Counted from the stretch's first letter, positions 15,820 through 24,147 are shown. The stretch is DNA of 64,000 nt from a virus (IMGVR_UViG_3300024054_000362:124001-188000), one strand, 5' to 3'. Numbers and translations: made by a program. Notes: generated by a model from the letters alone, not told the origin.

Positions 15820-16136
15820 GCACGGTCATCGTCAAGGCAACGTTTTGGGTGTTGGCGGTCGGCGAAATCGACGCACGCGTGACACGCACCGACGACGGTG
15901 TTTGGATCTCTGCGTACTGTCTCGGCGACGGCAGCCCCGGAACGCACGACTATCAAGACTGGAGCCTCTTGCGGAAGGTGGGGCCGAACGATCGCGATCT
16001 TCCGCCCGACGAGCTGGCCGAATGGACGCTCGGAGGAGAAAAGTTTCAGTGGACGCCGTCCGAGGACGATCTTCCTCGCAACGTTCAGAACGCACTCATC
16101 AACGCCGCGCGCGCCATGCTCGCGTGGGTTTCCTAA
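15816..16136 (+). CDS. Small beta protein, second of a tandem paralogous pair
   Basis: 106 residues from GTG in a GTGA overlap. Same layout as the preceding gene: beta strands (VIVKATFWVLAVGEIDARVT), an acidic DDLP turn and the terminal AARAMLAWVS helix. Function unknown. Confidence 0.65.
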   Translation: MSTVIVKATFWVLAVGEIDARVTRTDDGVWISAYCLGDGSPGTHDYQDWSLLRKVGPNDRDLPPDELAEWTLGGEKFQWTPSEDDLPRNVQNALINAARAMLAWVS

Positions 16137-16163
16137 ACGAATCGAGCAAGGGGTAGACGAGTC

Positions 16164-17219
16164 ATGGTCGATAAGAAGTCGAAGAAGAGCGACAAGCGTG
16201 GGCGCACCGAAGCGTCGCGCGGCAACCTGTGGGGCTTCGATCCGAACGCCCTCTGTATCATCGGCGGCCAGAAGATCCGCAACAAGGACGAGATCGGTCC
16301 CCTCGACACCGACGACGGTGAAGAGCACGACCACTGGGACGAGCGTCTACTGACGCCGATCACCGAGGAGGAGATCGCGCACGCCGACGCGTTTGGAATC
16401 GACGGCGTCGCGTACATCGCCAAGAAGAACGGGATCGACGTCGTCGTCGCCGGCCGCCGCAAGACGCGCGTGGGTCGCCTCGTCAACAAGCGTCGCAAGG
16501 AACGTGGCGGAGATCCGCTCGTCATCGACTGCAAGGTCGTGCGCGGCTCCGATCTCGATCTCATGGGCAAGGCTGTCAGCGAGAACGAGATGCGCGTCAA
16601 CGACGGCGTCTTGGTCAAGATCGCAAAGGCCAAGCGCCTCAAGAACAAGGGCCTCTCCGACGAGAAGATCGCGCTGCGCTTCGGCATCAAGCGTCCCGTG
16701 CTCGACGGCTGGTGGAAGTTCGACGATCAGGCGATCGACGAGACCAAGCGCGCGGCCGAGATGGATCGCTTGTCGCCGACGGCGGCAGCCCGTATCGCGT
16801 CCATCAAGGATCCCGTCGCGCAGAAGAAGGCGCTCGACGAAACGCTCGCCTTCGAGGGCAAGGCGTCGTCACGTACGGCGCGTGTCATCGCCGGCAAGCA
16901 CGGTTCGGGCGGGATCGTCGGGATCACCGACAAGAAGACGCAGCGCCGCCTGATCTCGTACATCGAGGAGACCCCGGAGCGCTCGAACACGAGCGAGGAA
17001 ACGATCGCGCGGCGTGAGGGTATGATCGCGGCCCTGAAGGCGGTCGTCGGCGACGAGATCAACGATCCGTGGCTCTCCAAGAAGATCGACGAAGTCTACG
17101 GCCTCATGAAGACCGAGGCGCGTGCGAAGCGTCTGGAGAAGGTCCAGAAGCAGGCGAAGAAGGCGAAGAAGGCGAAGGCGGAGGCGGAAGCCGCCGAAGT
17201 CGAGGTCGAGGTCGAGTAG
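16164..17219 (+). CDS. ParB/Spo0J-like partition protein
   Basis: 351 residues. Residues about 90-105 carry the ParB nuclease-like motif with an Arg patch (VVVAGRRKTRVGRLVNKRRK). SENEMRVN follows near 140, matching the ENxxR box that binds CTP in ParB. An HTH follows (GLSDEKIALRFGIKRPVLDG). The C-terminus is a Lys/Ala/Glu coiled coil. Family members bind parS-like sites or act as nucleases/regulators. No ParA is seen beside it, so a DNA-organising or regulatory role is as likely as partition. Confidence 0.8.
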   Translation: MVDKKSKKSDKRGRTEASRGNLWGFDPNALCIIGGQKIRNKDEIGPLDTDDGEEHDHWDERLLTPITEEEIAHADAFGIDGVAYIAKKNGIDVVVAGRRKTRVGRLVNKRRKERGGDPLVIDCKVVRGSDLDLMGKAVSENEMRVNDGVLVKIAKAKRLKNKGLSDEKIALRFGIKRPVLDGWWKFDDQAIDETKRAAEMDRLSPTAAARIASIKDPVAQKKALDETLAFEGKASSRTARVIAGKHGSGGIVGITDKKTQRRLISYIEETPERSNTSEETIARREGMIAALKAVVGDEINDPWLSKKIDEVYGLMKTEARAKRLEKVQKQAKKAKKAKAEAEAAEVEVEVE

Positions 17220-17222
17220 ACC

Positions 17223-17645
17223 ATGCCGTCGATTCGCAAAGACAGCGGCTGGGTGAAGGTCCCGCGCGATCCCGCGGTGTCCGTCGACCCCGACCGGCTC
17301 GGCGTCGAGAACTACGTACGCACGGTTCAGTTCGGGACCTCGTTGAACCAGGCGCAGTTCGAAGCGTTCCGACGTCAGCTGGAAGAGAACAGCTCCTGCC
17401 CTGGGCTCCGCGTCGACGGTGAGCTGATGTTCGGCACCAACTCCACACCGGCCGAGTATCGCTTCGTCACCGTCTACAGTCCTGCACGGCATCCGTCGAT
17501 GCTGCACCTCACGGCGGTAACGCCATCGGGCATGAGTCTTCTCTTCGGCTCGCCTGAAGCAGAGAAGTTGCACGACAAGTTCATCGCCAAGGGATGCCAT
17601 CCCGACGAGTTCGTCGAACAGCTTCACAAGTTCGTGGCGGCATGA
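17223..17645 (+). CDS. Protein of unknown function
   Basis: 140 residues, beta-rich with a helical C-terminus (SPEAEKLHDKFIAKGCHPDE). Starts 3 nt after the ParB-like stop and overlaps the next gene by 4 nt. Not recognised. Confidence 0.65.
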   Translation: MPSIRKDSGWVKVPRDPAVSVDPDRLGVENYVRTVQFGTSLNQAQFEAFRRQLEENSSCPGLRVDGELMFGTNSTPAEYRFVTVYSPARHPSMLHLTAVTPSGMSLLFGSPEAEKLHDKFIAKGCHPDEFVEQLHKFVAA

Positions 17646-18259
17646 AGCGTACGTCGATCTGGATCGTCGAGCCGAACCGAATCGACAACCTATCGGAACG
17701 GGTCGACTTCGACGAGAACGATGCCCACGAATGGGCGCGGTACGCGATCAAACAAAGCGCGTGGCAGGTTGCGTGCGAGATCGGACCGTCATCCCAAAAA
17801 CCCGTCTGGACCGGACTGTTTCGAACCGAGGTCGCCATGGTGATCGCGTCGCCAGACGGTCGCGCTGCTGTGTGGTACGGCGTCACGTTAGGCGGTGCCA
17901 CGCAGCCACATGCCGCGCGTGAAGTTACCTATGTTGAAGCCGCATTCGCAGCGACGCGCTCGGAAGCAGCATCGCGCTTCTTCGACAGTAAGACCACGCG
18001 AGGCGGCGATCGCGACGTCTCGCCGCTCGCACTCGCCGCGTGTCGCGTCCTCCACGCGAAGGCGTTCGCCTACGAGCCGGCACAACGCGATCTGTTGCTG
18101 GCCGAGTTCGCCGTTCTCATGGGGCCGCGCCGGCCCGACACCACCCATCTTGTTCGCGCCGACAACACGACGCTCGAAGCAGCGTCCGCGCTCGTCACCA
18201 TCAACCAGTACGCCGCCGCGCGGCGACTACTCGCTGGCAAGGGAGTCCACGCACCGTGA
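17642..18259 (+). CDS. Protein of unknown function
   Basis: 205 residues. N-terminal beta region (TSIWIVEPNRIDNL, VAMVIASPDGRAAVWYGVTL) and an Ala-rich helical C-terminal half (LALAACRVLHAKAFAYEPAQ). ATGA overlap with the upstream gene. Not recognised. Confidence 0.65.
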   Translation: MKRTSIWIVEPNRIDNLSERVDFDENDAHEWARYAIKQSAWQVACEIGPSSQKPVWTGLFRTEVAMVIASPDGRAAVWYGVTLGGATQPHAAREVTYVEAAFAATRSEAASRFFDSKTTRGGDRDVSPLALAACRVLHAKAFAYEPAQRDLLLAEFAVLMGPRRPDTTHLVRADNTTLEAASALVTINQYAAARRLLAGKGVHAP

Positions 18260-18546
18260 GGATCACGATTCTGAAGTACGACCACCGTCACGGCTGTGAC
18301 CTCAGCGCGTTCGCGGACTACGAGCTGGCGAACCTTGCACGCGCCGAGATCTGTGCGAACGGCATCGACGAACGCGTCTACGTGCCGACGCCGATGATCG
18401 ACGAGGATCCCACGATCACGGTCAGCGAACGCGTGAAGCAGCTCTTCGAGGCAGGCGACTACGACGAGTGCGTCCGCGTCTACCTCCACTACAACCAAGA
18501 CGAGTCGTTCTCCCTCGAAGAGGTCGACGTGCAGGGGCTCCAGTGA
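18256..18546 (+). CDS. Small acidic protein of unknown function
   Basis: 96 residues from GTG in a GTGA overlap. Mixed fold with an acidic C-terminus (YNQDESFSLEEVDVQGL). Not recognised. Confidence 0.6.
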   Translation: MRITILKYDHRHGCDLSAFADYELANLARAEICANGIDERVYVPTPMIDEDPTITVSERVKQLFEAGDYDECVRVYLHYNQDESFSLEEVDVQGLQ

Positions 18547-19100
18547 GAGATCCCAACCACATCCGTCTCGATCGCTTCGCCGTCGGCAACGGCGGCTTTA
18601 CCAGCGCCTCGACGGCACTCATCGCCGAAGAGGGCAGCCAAGCGATCAACTGGGGCAACGCGAGTCATCGAGGTGACCTGAGCCCGATCGTGACGGTCAA
18701 GATCGGCTTCTTGTCCGTCACCGTCGACGAGGACGTCGTCGGTCGCGACAAGCTCTGCGCGCTGCGAGACAGCTACCACTTCAAGGCCCGCGAACGACGC
18801 GAGAAGTTGCACGCTGCAATGCAAACATCGGCGACGAATCGTTTCGAGGCCGCCGTCGCGGCAGTACTTGCCGGTCAGTACGTCGTGGCGTGCGAGACGA
18901 ATCCATCCGTCGTGTTCAACATGGTCGTCGTGATCGTTCTGCGTGAATTCGCGCAGCAGCTCACGCCCGAACACATCGTCGACATCTTGAAGGCCGCGGA
19001 GTCGGCAGGTGCCGACTGTCGTCGTGAAGGCTACGCGAAGGCCAAGGAAGAGCTGCGACGCTGGTTGCACGACGACTTCGGCGGCGTCTGGTCCGCTTGA
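18543..19100 (+). CDS. Protein of unknown function
   Basis: 185 residues from GTG in a GTGA overlap. N-terminal beta layer (IVTVKIGFLSVTVDEDVVG) then mostly helix, with a hydrophobic helix NMVVVIVLREFAQQL that is probably buried, not membrane-spanning. Ends 1 nt before the 19101 motif, closing the operon. Confidence 0.65.
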   Translation: MRDPNHIRLDRFAVGNGGFTSASTALIAEEGSQAINWGNASHRGDLSPIVTVKIGFLSVTVDEDVVGRDKLCALRDSYHFKARERREKLHAAMQTSATNRFEAAVAAVLAGQYVVACETNPSVVFNMVVVIVLREFAQQLTPEHIVDILKAAESAGADCRREGYAKAKEELRRWLHDDFGGVWSA

Positions 19101-19120
19101 CAAGTTACTCTCGCTTTGTT
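19101..19120 (+). promoter_or_regulatory. TTACTCTCGCTTTGT motif before the second GHKL gene
   Basis: CAAGTTACTCTCGCTTTGTT lies right after the stop at 19100 and only 9 nt before ATG 19130. The GAATAA tail is replaced by ACAACCGATA. So close a spacing suggests a leaderless start or a start at 19151. Confidence 0.6.
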
Positions 19121-19129
19121 ACAACCGAT

Positions 19130-20662
19130 ATGCGAAACCAACGAGCACCCATGCAGAAGAACTGGTTCGACGTCGACCGTAAAGGTCTCGCCAAGCTGAT
19201 CGAACGGCGCGGCAAGATCGCGCTGCTCTTCGAGCTGGTCGGCAACGCACTCGATGCGGACGGCGTGACAACGGTCGAAGTTGTGTTGGAGCCCGTAGAA
19301 GGTGTTCCACACGTCGAGGTGACCGTGTCCGACGACGCCCCCGACGGCTTCACGAACATGTCCCACGCGTGGACGTTGTTTGCAGAGTCGAGCCGGAAGA
19401 GCTACGCCAACAAGCGCGGTCGCTTCAACCTCGGCGAGAAGCTGGTCCTGGCACTCTGCAATGAGGCGTCGATCATCTCAACCAAGGATGCCGTGATGTT
19501 CGATGCACGTGGGCGTACGACCATGAAAGCGCGGCGTCCGCGTGGCACCGAGTTCTACGGCATCGCGCGCATCACGCGCACCGAGCTGGCCGAGATCACG
19601 CTCGGTCTTCGACGATTGATCGTCCCGGAGGACGTGACGATCATCGTCAACACGGAGAAGATCCCGACGCGTAAGCCGATCAAGACCGTCGAGGCTACAC
19701 TCGCCACCGAGATCGCCGACGAAGACGGCAACCTGAAGCGCAGCACACGCAAGACCACGGTGAACATCTACGAGCCGCTGCCTGGCGAGACGGCCTACCT
19801 GTACGAGATGGGGATCCCGGTCGTCGAGACCGGCGACCGGTGGCACGTCGACGTCCAACAGAAGATCCCGCTCAACATGGATCGCGACAACGTCACGCCC
19901 GCGTACTTGCGTGACGTCCGTACGCTCGTCGTCAACGCGCTTCACGAACAACTCTCGCCGGACGACGCCAACGCGACGTTCCTCAACGAGGCGCTCGCGG
20001 ATGAGAACGCCACGCCGGAGACGGTCGCGAAAGCGCTCGACCTGAAGTACGGCGAGAAGCGTGCGATCTTCGACCCGAACGACGCCGAAGCGAACATGAA
20101 TCTCACGTCGCAGGGCTACACGTTGATCAAGGGCGCGCAGCTCACCAAGGAACAGTGGACGAACGTCAAGAAGCACGACAGCGAGCGCACCAAACCGGCA
20201 GGACAGATCGCGCCGACGAAGAAGGCGCGGTTCTCACCTGACGGTGTGGACCGTTGGGTGCCGCGTGAGAAGTGGACGGCGAACATGGTGCGCGTTATCA
20301 ACTACACGCGCGACGTCGCGACGGAGTTGCTCGGTGCTCCGGTCGCCGTCAACGTTCTCTCCGACGTCACCGAGAGTTACGCCGCGTGCTTCGGTGATCT
20401 CGGCTTCGTGTTCAACCTCGGTCGGCTCGGTCACAAGTTCTTCGACCGCGCGATGAACGAGTACGCGCCAAACGACGAGGCCCCGTCGGGATCGTATCGC
20501 CCGTCCGTCGAGCTGAACCAGCTCATCATCCACGAGCTGGGACATCACTTCGAACACAATCACCTCGACGAGAAGTACCACGAGGCGCTTTGCGATCTCG
20601 GCGCACGAATGGTCAAGCTCGCACTCACCAGGCCGACGCTGTTCTACCGAGGCGTGAACTGA
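19130..20662 (+). CDS. rIIA-like GHKL ATPase fused to HExxH metalloprotease
   Basis: 510 residues from ATG 19130 (19151 also possible). GHKL motifs: N box E35-LVG-N39-AL-D42-A, G1 acidic VSDDAPDG at 67-73, G2 GRFNLGEKLVLAL at 97-109. A middle transducer-like region follows (PLNMDRDNVTPAYL). Near the C-terminus HELGHH at 468-473, with Glu near 485, is a gluzincin-like zinc site. The fold order matches the 13984 protein, though sequences are diverged. T4 rIIA, a membrane-associated phage exclusion factor, shares the ATPase part. Function of the protease half is unknown. Confidence 0.8.
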   Translation: MRNQRAPMQKNWFDVDRKGLAKLIERRGKIALLFELVGNALDADGVTTVEVVLEPVEGVPHVEVTVSDDAPDGFTNMSHAWTLFAESSRKSYANKRGRFNLGEKLVLALCNEASIISTKDAVMFDARGRTTMKARRPRGTEFYGIARITRTELAEITLGLRRLIVPEDVTIIVNTEKIPTRKPIKTVEATLATEIADEDGNLKRSTRKTTVNIYEPLPGETAYLYEMGIPVVETGDRWHVDVQQKIPLNMDRDNVTPAYLRDVRTLVVNALHEQLSPDDANATFLNEALADENATPETVAKALDLKYGEKRAIFDPNDAEANMNLTSQGYTLIKGAQLTKEQWTNVKKHDSERTKPAGQIAPTKKARFSPDGVDRWVPREKWTANMVRVINYTRDVATELLGAPVAVNVLSDVTESYAACFGDLGFVFNLGRLGHKFFDRAMNEYAPNDEAPSGSYRPSVELNQLIIHELGHHFEHNHLDEKYHEALCDLGARMVKLALTRPTLFYRGVN

Positions 20663-21233
20663 TGGACCGCATCGAAGACGGATCGATCGATCGACAGGAG
20701 CAGCGCATCTGGCGTACGTCGGAGGTCGACACAACGTCGCGTGTCGCATCAACGACCACGGACGCACTTGCGATCGCATCGGCATGCCGGAAGAACGGCT
20801 CGCGCTATGGGCGCACCTCGTGTCCGAGCACGCGTCGGCGATCTCGATGGACACGCCGCTCGAAGTGCTCATCGACATGCACACGAACGAGCACAAGGGT
20901 CCCGGTACGATTCGGAATCACGACGCGACGTTCCGCGGTGCCACGCACGTCAAGCTCGTCGAGGTGCTTAGCGAGCGCGATGACGTTTTCGAAAACATGT
21001 CCGAGGGCCAGCTTCGCGCCTTCACGAAGCGTCTGCAGGCTGAGATCGCGCGTCGACTGGGTCAGGCCATCAACGAGATCAGCGCCGACACTGAGATCGA
21101 CGAGATCTACTGGAAGGCGGCACGTGACATGTGGGAGCAAGTCTCCAAGCTCGTCGACGACTGTCGTTCCAAGATGGCGTCGCTCTCGAAGACGCTCACC
21201 AAGCCCTTCTCCGAAGAGAGCCCCAACACGTGA
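20662..21233 (+). pseudogene. Protein of unknown function, 5' end out of frame at a GATC repeat
   Basis: ATG 20662 overlaps the GHKL stop as TGATG, as genes here usually begin. The coding-like frame downstream is different, however. HLAYVGGRHNVACRINDH leads into MPEERLALWAHLVSEH (ATG 20784) and runs to 21233. Adding one more GATC to the GATC x3 tract at 20681 restores a single frame of about 190 residues beginning MDRIEDGSIDRSTGAAHL. Without it, translation can begin only at 20784 (149 aa). The C-terminal part is helical with a heptad-like stretch. Confidence 0.6.
20681..20694 (+). repeat. Tetranucleotide repeat (GATC)3 at a frame break
   Basis: GATCGATCGATCGA. One extra unit restores the reading frame of the gene around it, the arrangement of a slippage-driven on/off switch. 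A collapsed repeat in assembly would look the same. Confidence 0.55.
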
Positions 21234-21430
21234 CCGCTGCACAACGTCAAGCGGCCCTCGCTCGCGTCGAGAAGCTCGCCCGACAAGCACGCAACCTCGT
21301 CGCAGAGGACCACCTGGGGCCACCCGACTGGCGGCCGTTCATCGCAGAGCTGGCCGACGAGGTCGCCCTGCTCTGGACGTTATTGCTCAATCCGCCTGTG
21401 GCACGGACACGCGCGAAGCGAGGCAAGTAA
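21230..21430 (+). CDS. Small helical protein of unknown function
   Basis: 66 residues from GTG in a GTGA overlap. Helical throughout (RQAALARVEKLARQARNLVA, FIAELADEVALLWTLLLNPP) with a basic end. Could be membrane-peripheral. Not recognised. Confidence 0.6.
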   Translation: MTAAQRQAALARVEKLARQARNLVAEDHLGPPDWRPFIAELADEVALLWTLLLNPPVARTRAKRGK

Positions 21431-21431
21431 C

Positions 21432-21692
21432 TTGGCGAAGTACGAATTTGATATCCATATTCTGCCCAAAGACGTCGACAAGCGGCGGACGTTCACGAGC
21501 CGCCTCGACGTCGCCCTTGCGATCAACGGTTGCCGTATTACGGCCGGCGAGTACATGGTCACCATCGAACGCAAGAGCGCGGCGCAGGTTCGCAGCGAAG
21601 CCAGGTCTGCGCAGTGTCTCGGCTGCGGACGGTGGGACTGTGATCGTCCTGAATGCAAGACCAATCACAACGCCGACGGTTCAGATCCCTGA
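21432..21692 (+). CDS. Small zinc-binding protein of unknown function
   Basis: 86 residues, TTG start 1 nt after the previous stop. N-terminal beta (YEFDIHILPKDVDKRRTFTS) and a C-terminal CLGCGRWDCDRPEC cluster. Not recognised. Confidence 0.55.
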   Translation: MAKYEFDIHILPKDVDKRRTFTSRLDVALAINGCRITAGEYMVTIERKSAAQVRSEARSAQCLGCGRWDCDRPECKTNHNADGSDP

Positions 21693-21913
21693 TGCACACC
21701 GAGTACTTCATCGTCTACGACGACGGCGTTCGAGCGCGCGTCTACGGAACGCGCGAACGAACGCGTGAAGTCGCATCCGGTCGCTACGAAGATGCGCTCA
21801 GCGAACAAGGGCGGCTGCTGGGCCTTGTCGGCTGGCGCCGTCGCGAGTTCGCCGAACGTCACTACAAGCGGTTCCACTTCCCCGTGAAGATCATCGAGCT
21901 GGAGATCGCATGA
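21692..21913 (+). CDS. Small protein of unknown function
   Basis: 73 residues; ATG overlaps the previous TGA by one base. YFIVYDDGVRARVYGTRERT is a beta hairpin region; the C-terminus is beta (HFPVKIIELEIA). Not recognised. Confidence 0.6.
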   Translation: MHTEYFIVYDDGVRARVYGTRERTREVASGRYEDALSEQGRLLGLVGWRRREFAERHYKRFHFPVKIIELEIA

Positions 21914-22323
21914 AACGTATGGCCAGTTCGAAGAAGACAACGCGAACGCCTCGGCGCGACCGGGTGCGAAGTACCGAACAGCGGCGATTCACTGCGACCG
22001 CTCAACGACAAGAAGAGCAACTCCGACAACTCAACGTCGTCGCCGCAACTACCATCGGCTTCAGTCGTGCAGCGGCCGAAGTTCTTCCTCCACCAACGGT
22101 GGCGTTCCACTTCGGGCTCGTAGGACACGGCTTCGAGATTCACTTCTTGGTCTTCTTCACAGCTTGGCTGTGCGGCCTTACTGCGTGCGATGAACCAGAA
22201 CAGCCCGATCCGCGACTTCCAGGCGTGGGAATTCTTCCGCGCCGGTTGGGAGGCCAAGGAGGCCGCCGACGAGCGCGGGAAGCACACGACGCGCCGTTGA
22301 TCGCAGGCAAGGGGATCCCGTGA
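21910..22323 (+). CDS. Putative protein of unknown function, poorly supported C-terminus
   Basis: 137 residues fitting exactly between neighbours by ATGA and GTGA overlaps. The N-terminus is basic and helical, then a hydrophobic stretch (IHFLVFFTAWLCGLTAC). The last 40 residues are Gly/Arg-rich and may be out-of-frame reading, because a better-looking short frame (22190-22300) overlaps them. Confidence 0.45.
   Translation: MKRMASSKKTTRTPRRDRVRSTEQRRFTATAQRQEEQLRQLNVVAATTIGFSRAAAEVLPPPTVAFHFGLVGHGFEIHFLVFFTAWLCGLTACDEPEQPDPRLPGVGILPRRLGGQGGRRRAREAHDAPLIAGKGIP
22190..22300 (+). CDS. Possible 36-residue protein overlapping the 21910 gene
   Basis: MNQNSPIRDFQAWEFFRAGW followed by a charged helix, in a different frame from the larger ORF. 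Residue composition looks natural, but no RBS is evident. Either this or the end of the 21910 gene is likely not real. Confidence 0.35.
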   Translation: MNQNSPIRDFQAWEFFRAGWEAKEAADERGKHTTRR

Positions 22324-22835
22324 GCGCTGAGATCGACACCAGCAAGGTCGCCGTCAAGCCGGCATGCCCCAAGCCGTGCAGCTCGTGCCCGTGGCGTCTC
22401 GCGAACCAAGGCTCCAAGCCCGATCCGCACAAGTTCTACACGAAGGCCAACCTCGCGCGACTATGGCGCGGCCTTCGCGACGGTGCGCGGATGTCGTGTC
22501 ACCCGACCGATCCGCGCATAAGCGAATTCGCCGGCTACGAAGCGCTCGCCGATCGCGAGGACACGCACGAGTGCGCGGGTGCGTTGACGTTACAGCAGCG
22601 CGAGCTGGTGGAATTTCAGGACATGGCAGCGGCCGATCCGAAAGGTCCGACGATGAAGACCTACCGCAAGCTCCGTTCGAAGGGCCTGACGCGGAACGGC
22701 CTCGTCGCGATCTTCGAACGCGCCATGTTCAACGGCACCGGGCTCGCCGGTACGAAGATGTCCACGCCGGATCTGAACGACCAAGAGATCGGCTACGACG
22801 TCCTCGGCGTGTGGAAAGCTCGAAAGGCGCCGTGA
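22320..22835 (+). CDS. CPWR-motif protein (DUF6283-like)
   Basis: 171 residues from GTG in a GTGA overlap. N-terminal PCSSCPWR, then RMSCHP and ECAG, the spaced Cys/His set of a phage family I associate with DUF6283. A second member is at 28941. The cysteines probably hold a metal, possibly an Fe-S cluster. Role unknown. Confidence 0.65.
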   Translation: MSAEIDTSKVAVKPACPKPCSSCPWRLANQGSKPDPHKFYTKANLARLWRGLRDGARMSCHPTDPRISEFAGYEALADREDTHECAGALTLQQRELVEFQDMAAADPKGPTMKTYRKLRSKGLTRNGLVAIFERAMFNGTGLAGTKMSTPDLNDQEIGYDVLGVWKARKAP

Positions 22836-23200
22836 TGGCTCTTGATGCGTGGCGTCCGCATCGAGAGCTTTCCCATGAAGCGGGTAGCAGTTGGTATCCC
22901 TTCGTGATGCGACTCAAGCTGAGTTGTTGGCCCGAGACCGAACGAACGATGCTCCGCGGTCAGGACGGTTGGGCCTTCAACGCCGCTGTTCGATTTCAAG
23001 AAGCGGCTTGCAAACTGGCCGAAACCGACGAGCAGGTCTTCTGGTCCAGCTACTACCTACTCGCGTGCCTCATCGAGCGTGCACGTACCGACATGACCTT
23101 CCTCGAAGCACTTGAAGCCTTGGCGATTGCTCACCTCTATGGTGGACTGACCGTATCGCAGGTGACGCAGCAATTTCGATCGTTGGAGGTGTGGCCATGA
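22835..23200 (+). CDS. Helical protein of unknown function
   Basis: 121 residues from ATG 22835 (GTG 22832 also in frame). Helical with many aromatics (WYPFVMRLKLSCWPETERTM, QVFWSSYYLLACLIERARTD). Not recognised. Confidence 0.6.
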   Translation: MALDAWRPHRELSHEAGSSWYPFVMRLKLSCWPETERTMLRGQDGWAFNAAVRFQEAACKLAETDEQVFWSSYYLLACLIERARTDMTFLEALEALAIAHLYGGLTVSQVTQQFRSLEVWP

Positions 23201-23400
23201 AGCTGTTCAAGGGACGACTGACCGAGTGCGAGCACGGCAACTTGATCCTGACGGATATCGAGCCAGTTCGTGACAGCGACGTCGCGTACAGCGCACCTGA
23301 CGCTGACAGGATCTTGGGTTCGTCGACGATTCACTGGAGCCGTGCGTACGTCGACAACTGGGATGCGAACTTCGGTGAGAAGACCGACGTCGTGAACTGA
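23197..23400 (+). CDS. Small protein of unknown function
   Basis: 67 residues, ATGA overlap with the preceding gene. CEHGNLILTDIEPV and a Trp-containing C-terminus. Not recognised. Confidence 0.55.
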   Translation: MKLFKGRLTECEHGNLILTDIEPVRDSDVAYSAPDADRILGSSTIHWSRAYVDNWDANFGEKTDVVN

Positions 23401-23825
23401 TGAAATCGCTCGTCTTCCAGACCGACGCGACGACCTACGAGCTGGGCTTACAAGAACAGCACAAGCTCGTCACCGGACCGCGCGGTTTGGAAGTTCGAAC
23501 GCGTGTGGTGTTGATCGTCCCGCGTCGAACGCTGACGAGCATGCTCACCGAAGTCGACGACGGCACGCAAGAAGATGACATCCGTGAAGCGATCAAAGCG
23601 GCATCTCTCGCCGACAACTGGACACTCGCCAGTGAGATTGCACAGCGCTACGGTCTGGTTGTTTGTTTGGCGTGCGCTGCTGACGTCGGTCAGCGGCCGA
23701 CATGGCGTCTCCATCGACTGATGCGCGAGCTACGCGATCTCGACAACCAACCGGCGTTCGCCGCAGACTGGGGCGAGATCTGCGGCTCGTGTGCCGTCCA
23801 ACTCAAGGAGCAATACAGTGGGTAA
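23400..23825 (+). CDS. Member of a three-copy Cys-containing protein family
   Basis: 141 residues. EDDIREAIKAASLADNWTLA then SEIAQRYGL and CLACAADV, with a C-terminal CGSC, match the pattern in the genes at 3311 and 56677. An N-terminal beta domain (VVLIVPRRTLTSML) is extra here. One zinc site is likely. Function unknown. Confidence 0.65.
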   Translation: MKSLVFQTDATTYELGLQEQHKLVTGPRGLEVRTRVVLIVPRRTLTSMLTEVDDGTQEDDIREAIKAASLADNWTLASEIAQRYGLVVCLACAADVGQRPTWRLHRLMRELRDLDNQPAFAADWGEICGSCAVQLKEQYSG

Positions 23826-24147
23826 AGAGTGGCCGTACATTCAGTCGAGCGGCGCCGATGTCAGCGCCAAGAAGGCGCGCGAGCGTTTCACGTCGCTCGA
23901 AGCCGAACTGGCTGCGGTCGGCGCCAAGATCAACGTGCCGATCCTGATGATCCACGACGAGATTCGTTTCGATGTCGATGTTCCCGAGGGCATGGAGGCG
24001 CAGGTCGCCGCGATCATGGACAAGTACTTCCCGAATCCGACGCTGGGGCTACGCGAGCGCGTCGGTCAGATCATGTCGCAGGTCGGCCCTACTCCGTTGA
24101 CCCTCGATGTCACCCCCAGGCACGGTCAAACGTGGGAGCGTCTTCAC
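23818..24147 (+). CDS. Stand-alone C-terminal palm fragment of a family A DNA polymerase
   Basis: From GTG 23818, with AAGGAG 8 nt upstream, about 110 residues align with the end of PolA: IQSSGADVSAKKA (compare IQASGADLINLG in the 61080 polymerase), motif C as MIHDEIRFDVDVPEG with the catalytic H-D-E, and the terminal PLTLDVTPRHGQTW. No thumb, fingers or exonuclease is attached. After TWERLH the frame stays open but reads as the shadow of the next gene and runs into the LuxR-type gene at 24310, so the true end is unclear. It may be a relic of a second polymerase. Confidence 0.65.

Noticed and set aside
16164-17219. Complete ParAB plasmid partition system
   Set aside because: No ParA-type Walker ATPase is adjacent and no clear parS cluster was seen.
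20590-21768. Plus-strand 392-residue Arg/Ser-rich frame
   Set aside because: Low-complexity shadow of several coupled genes; no motif or RBS.
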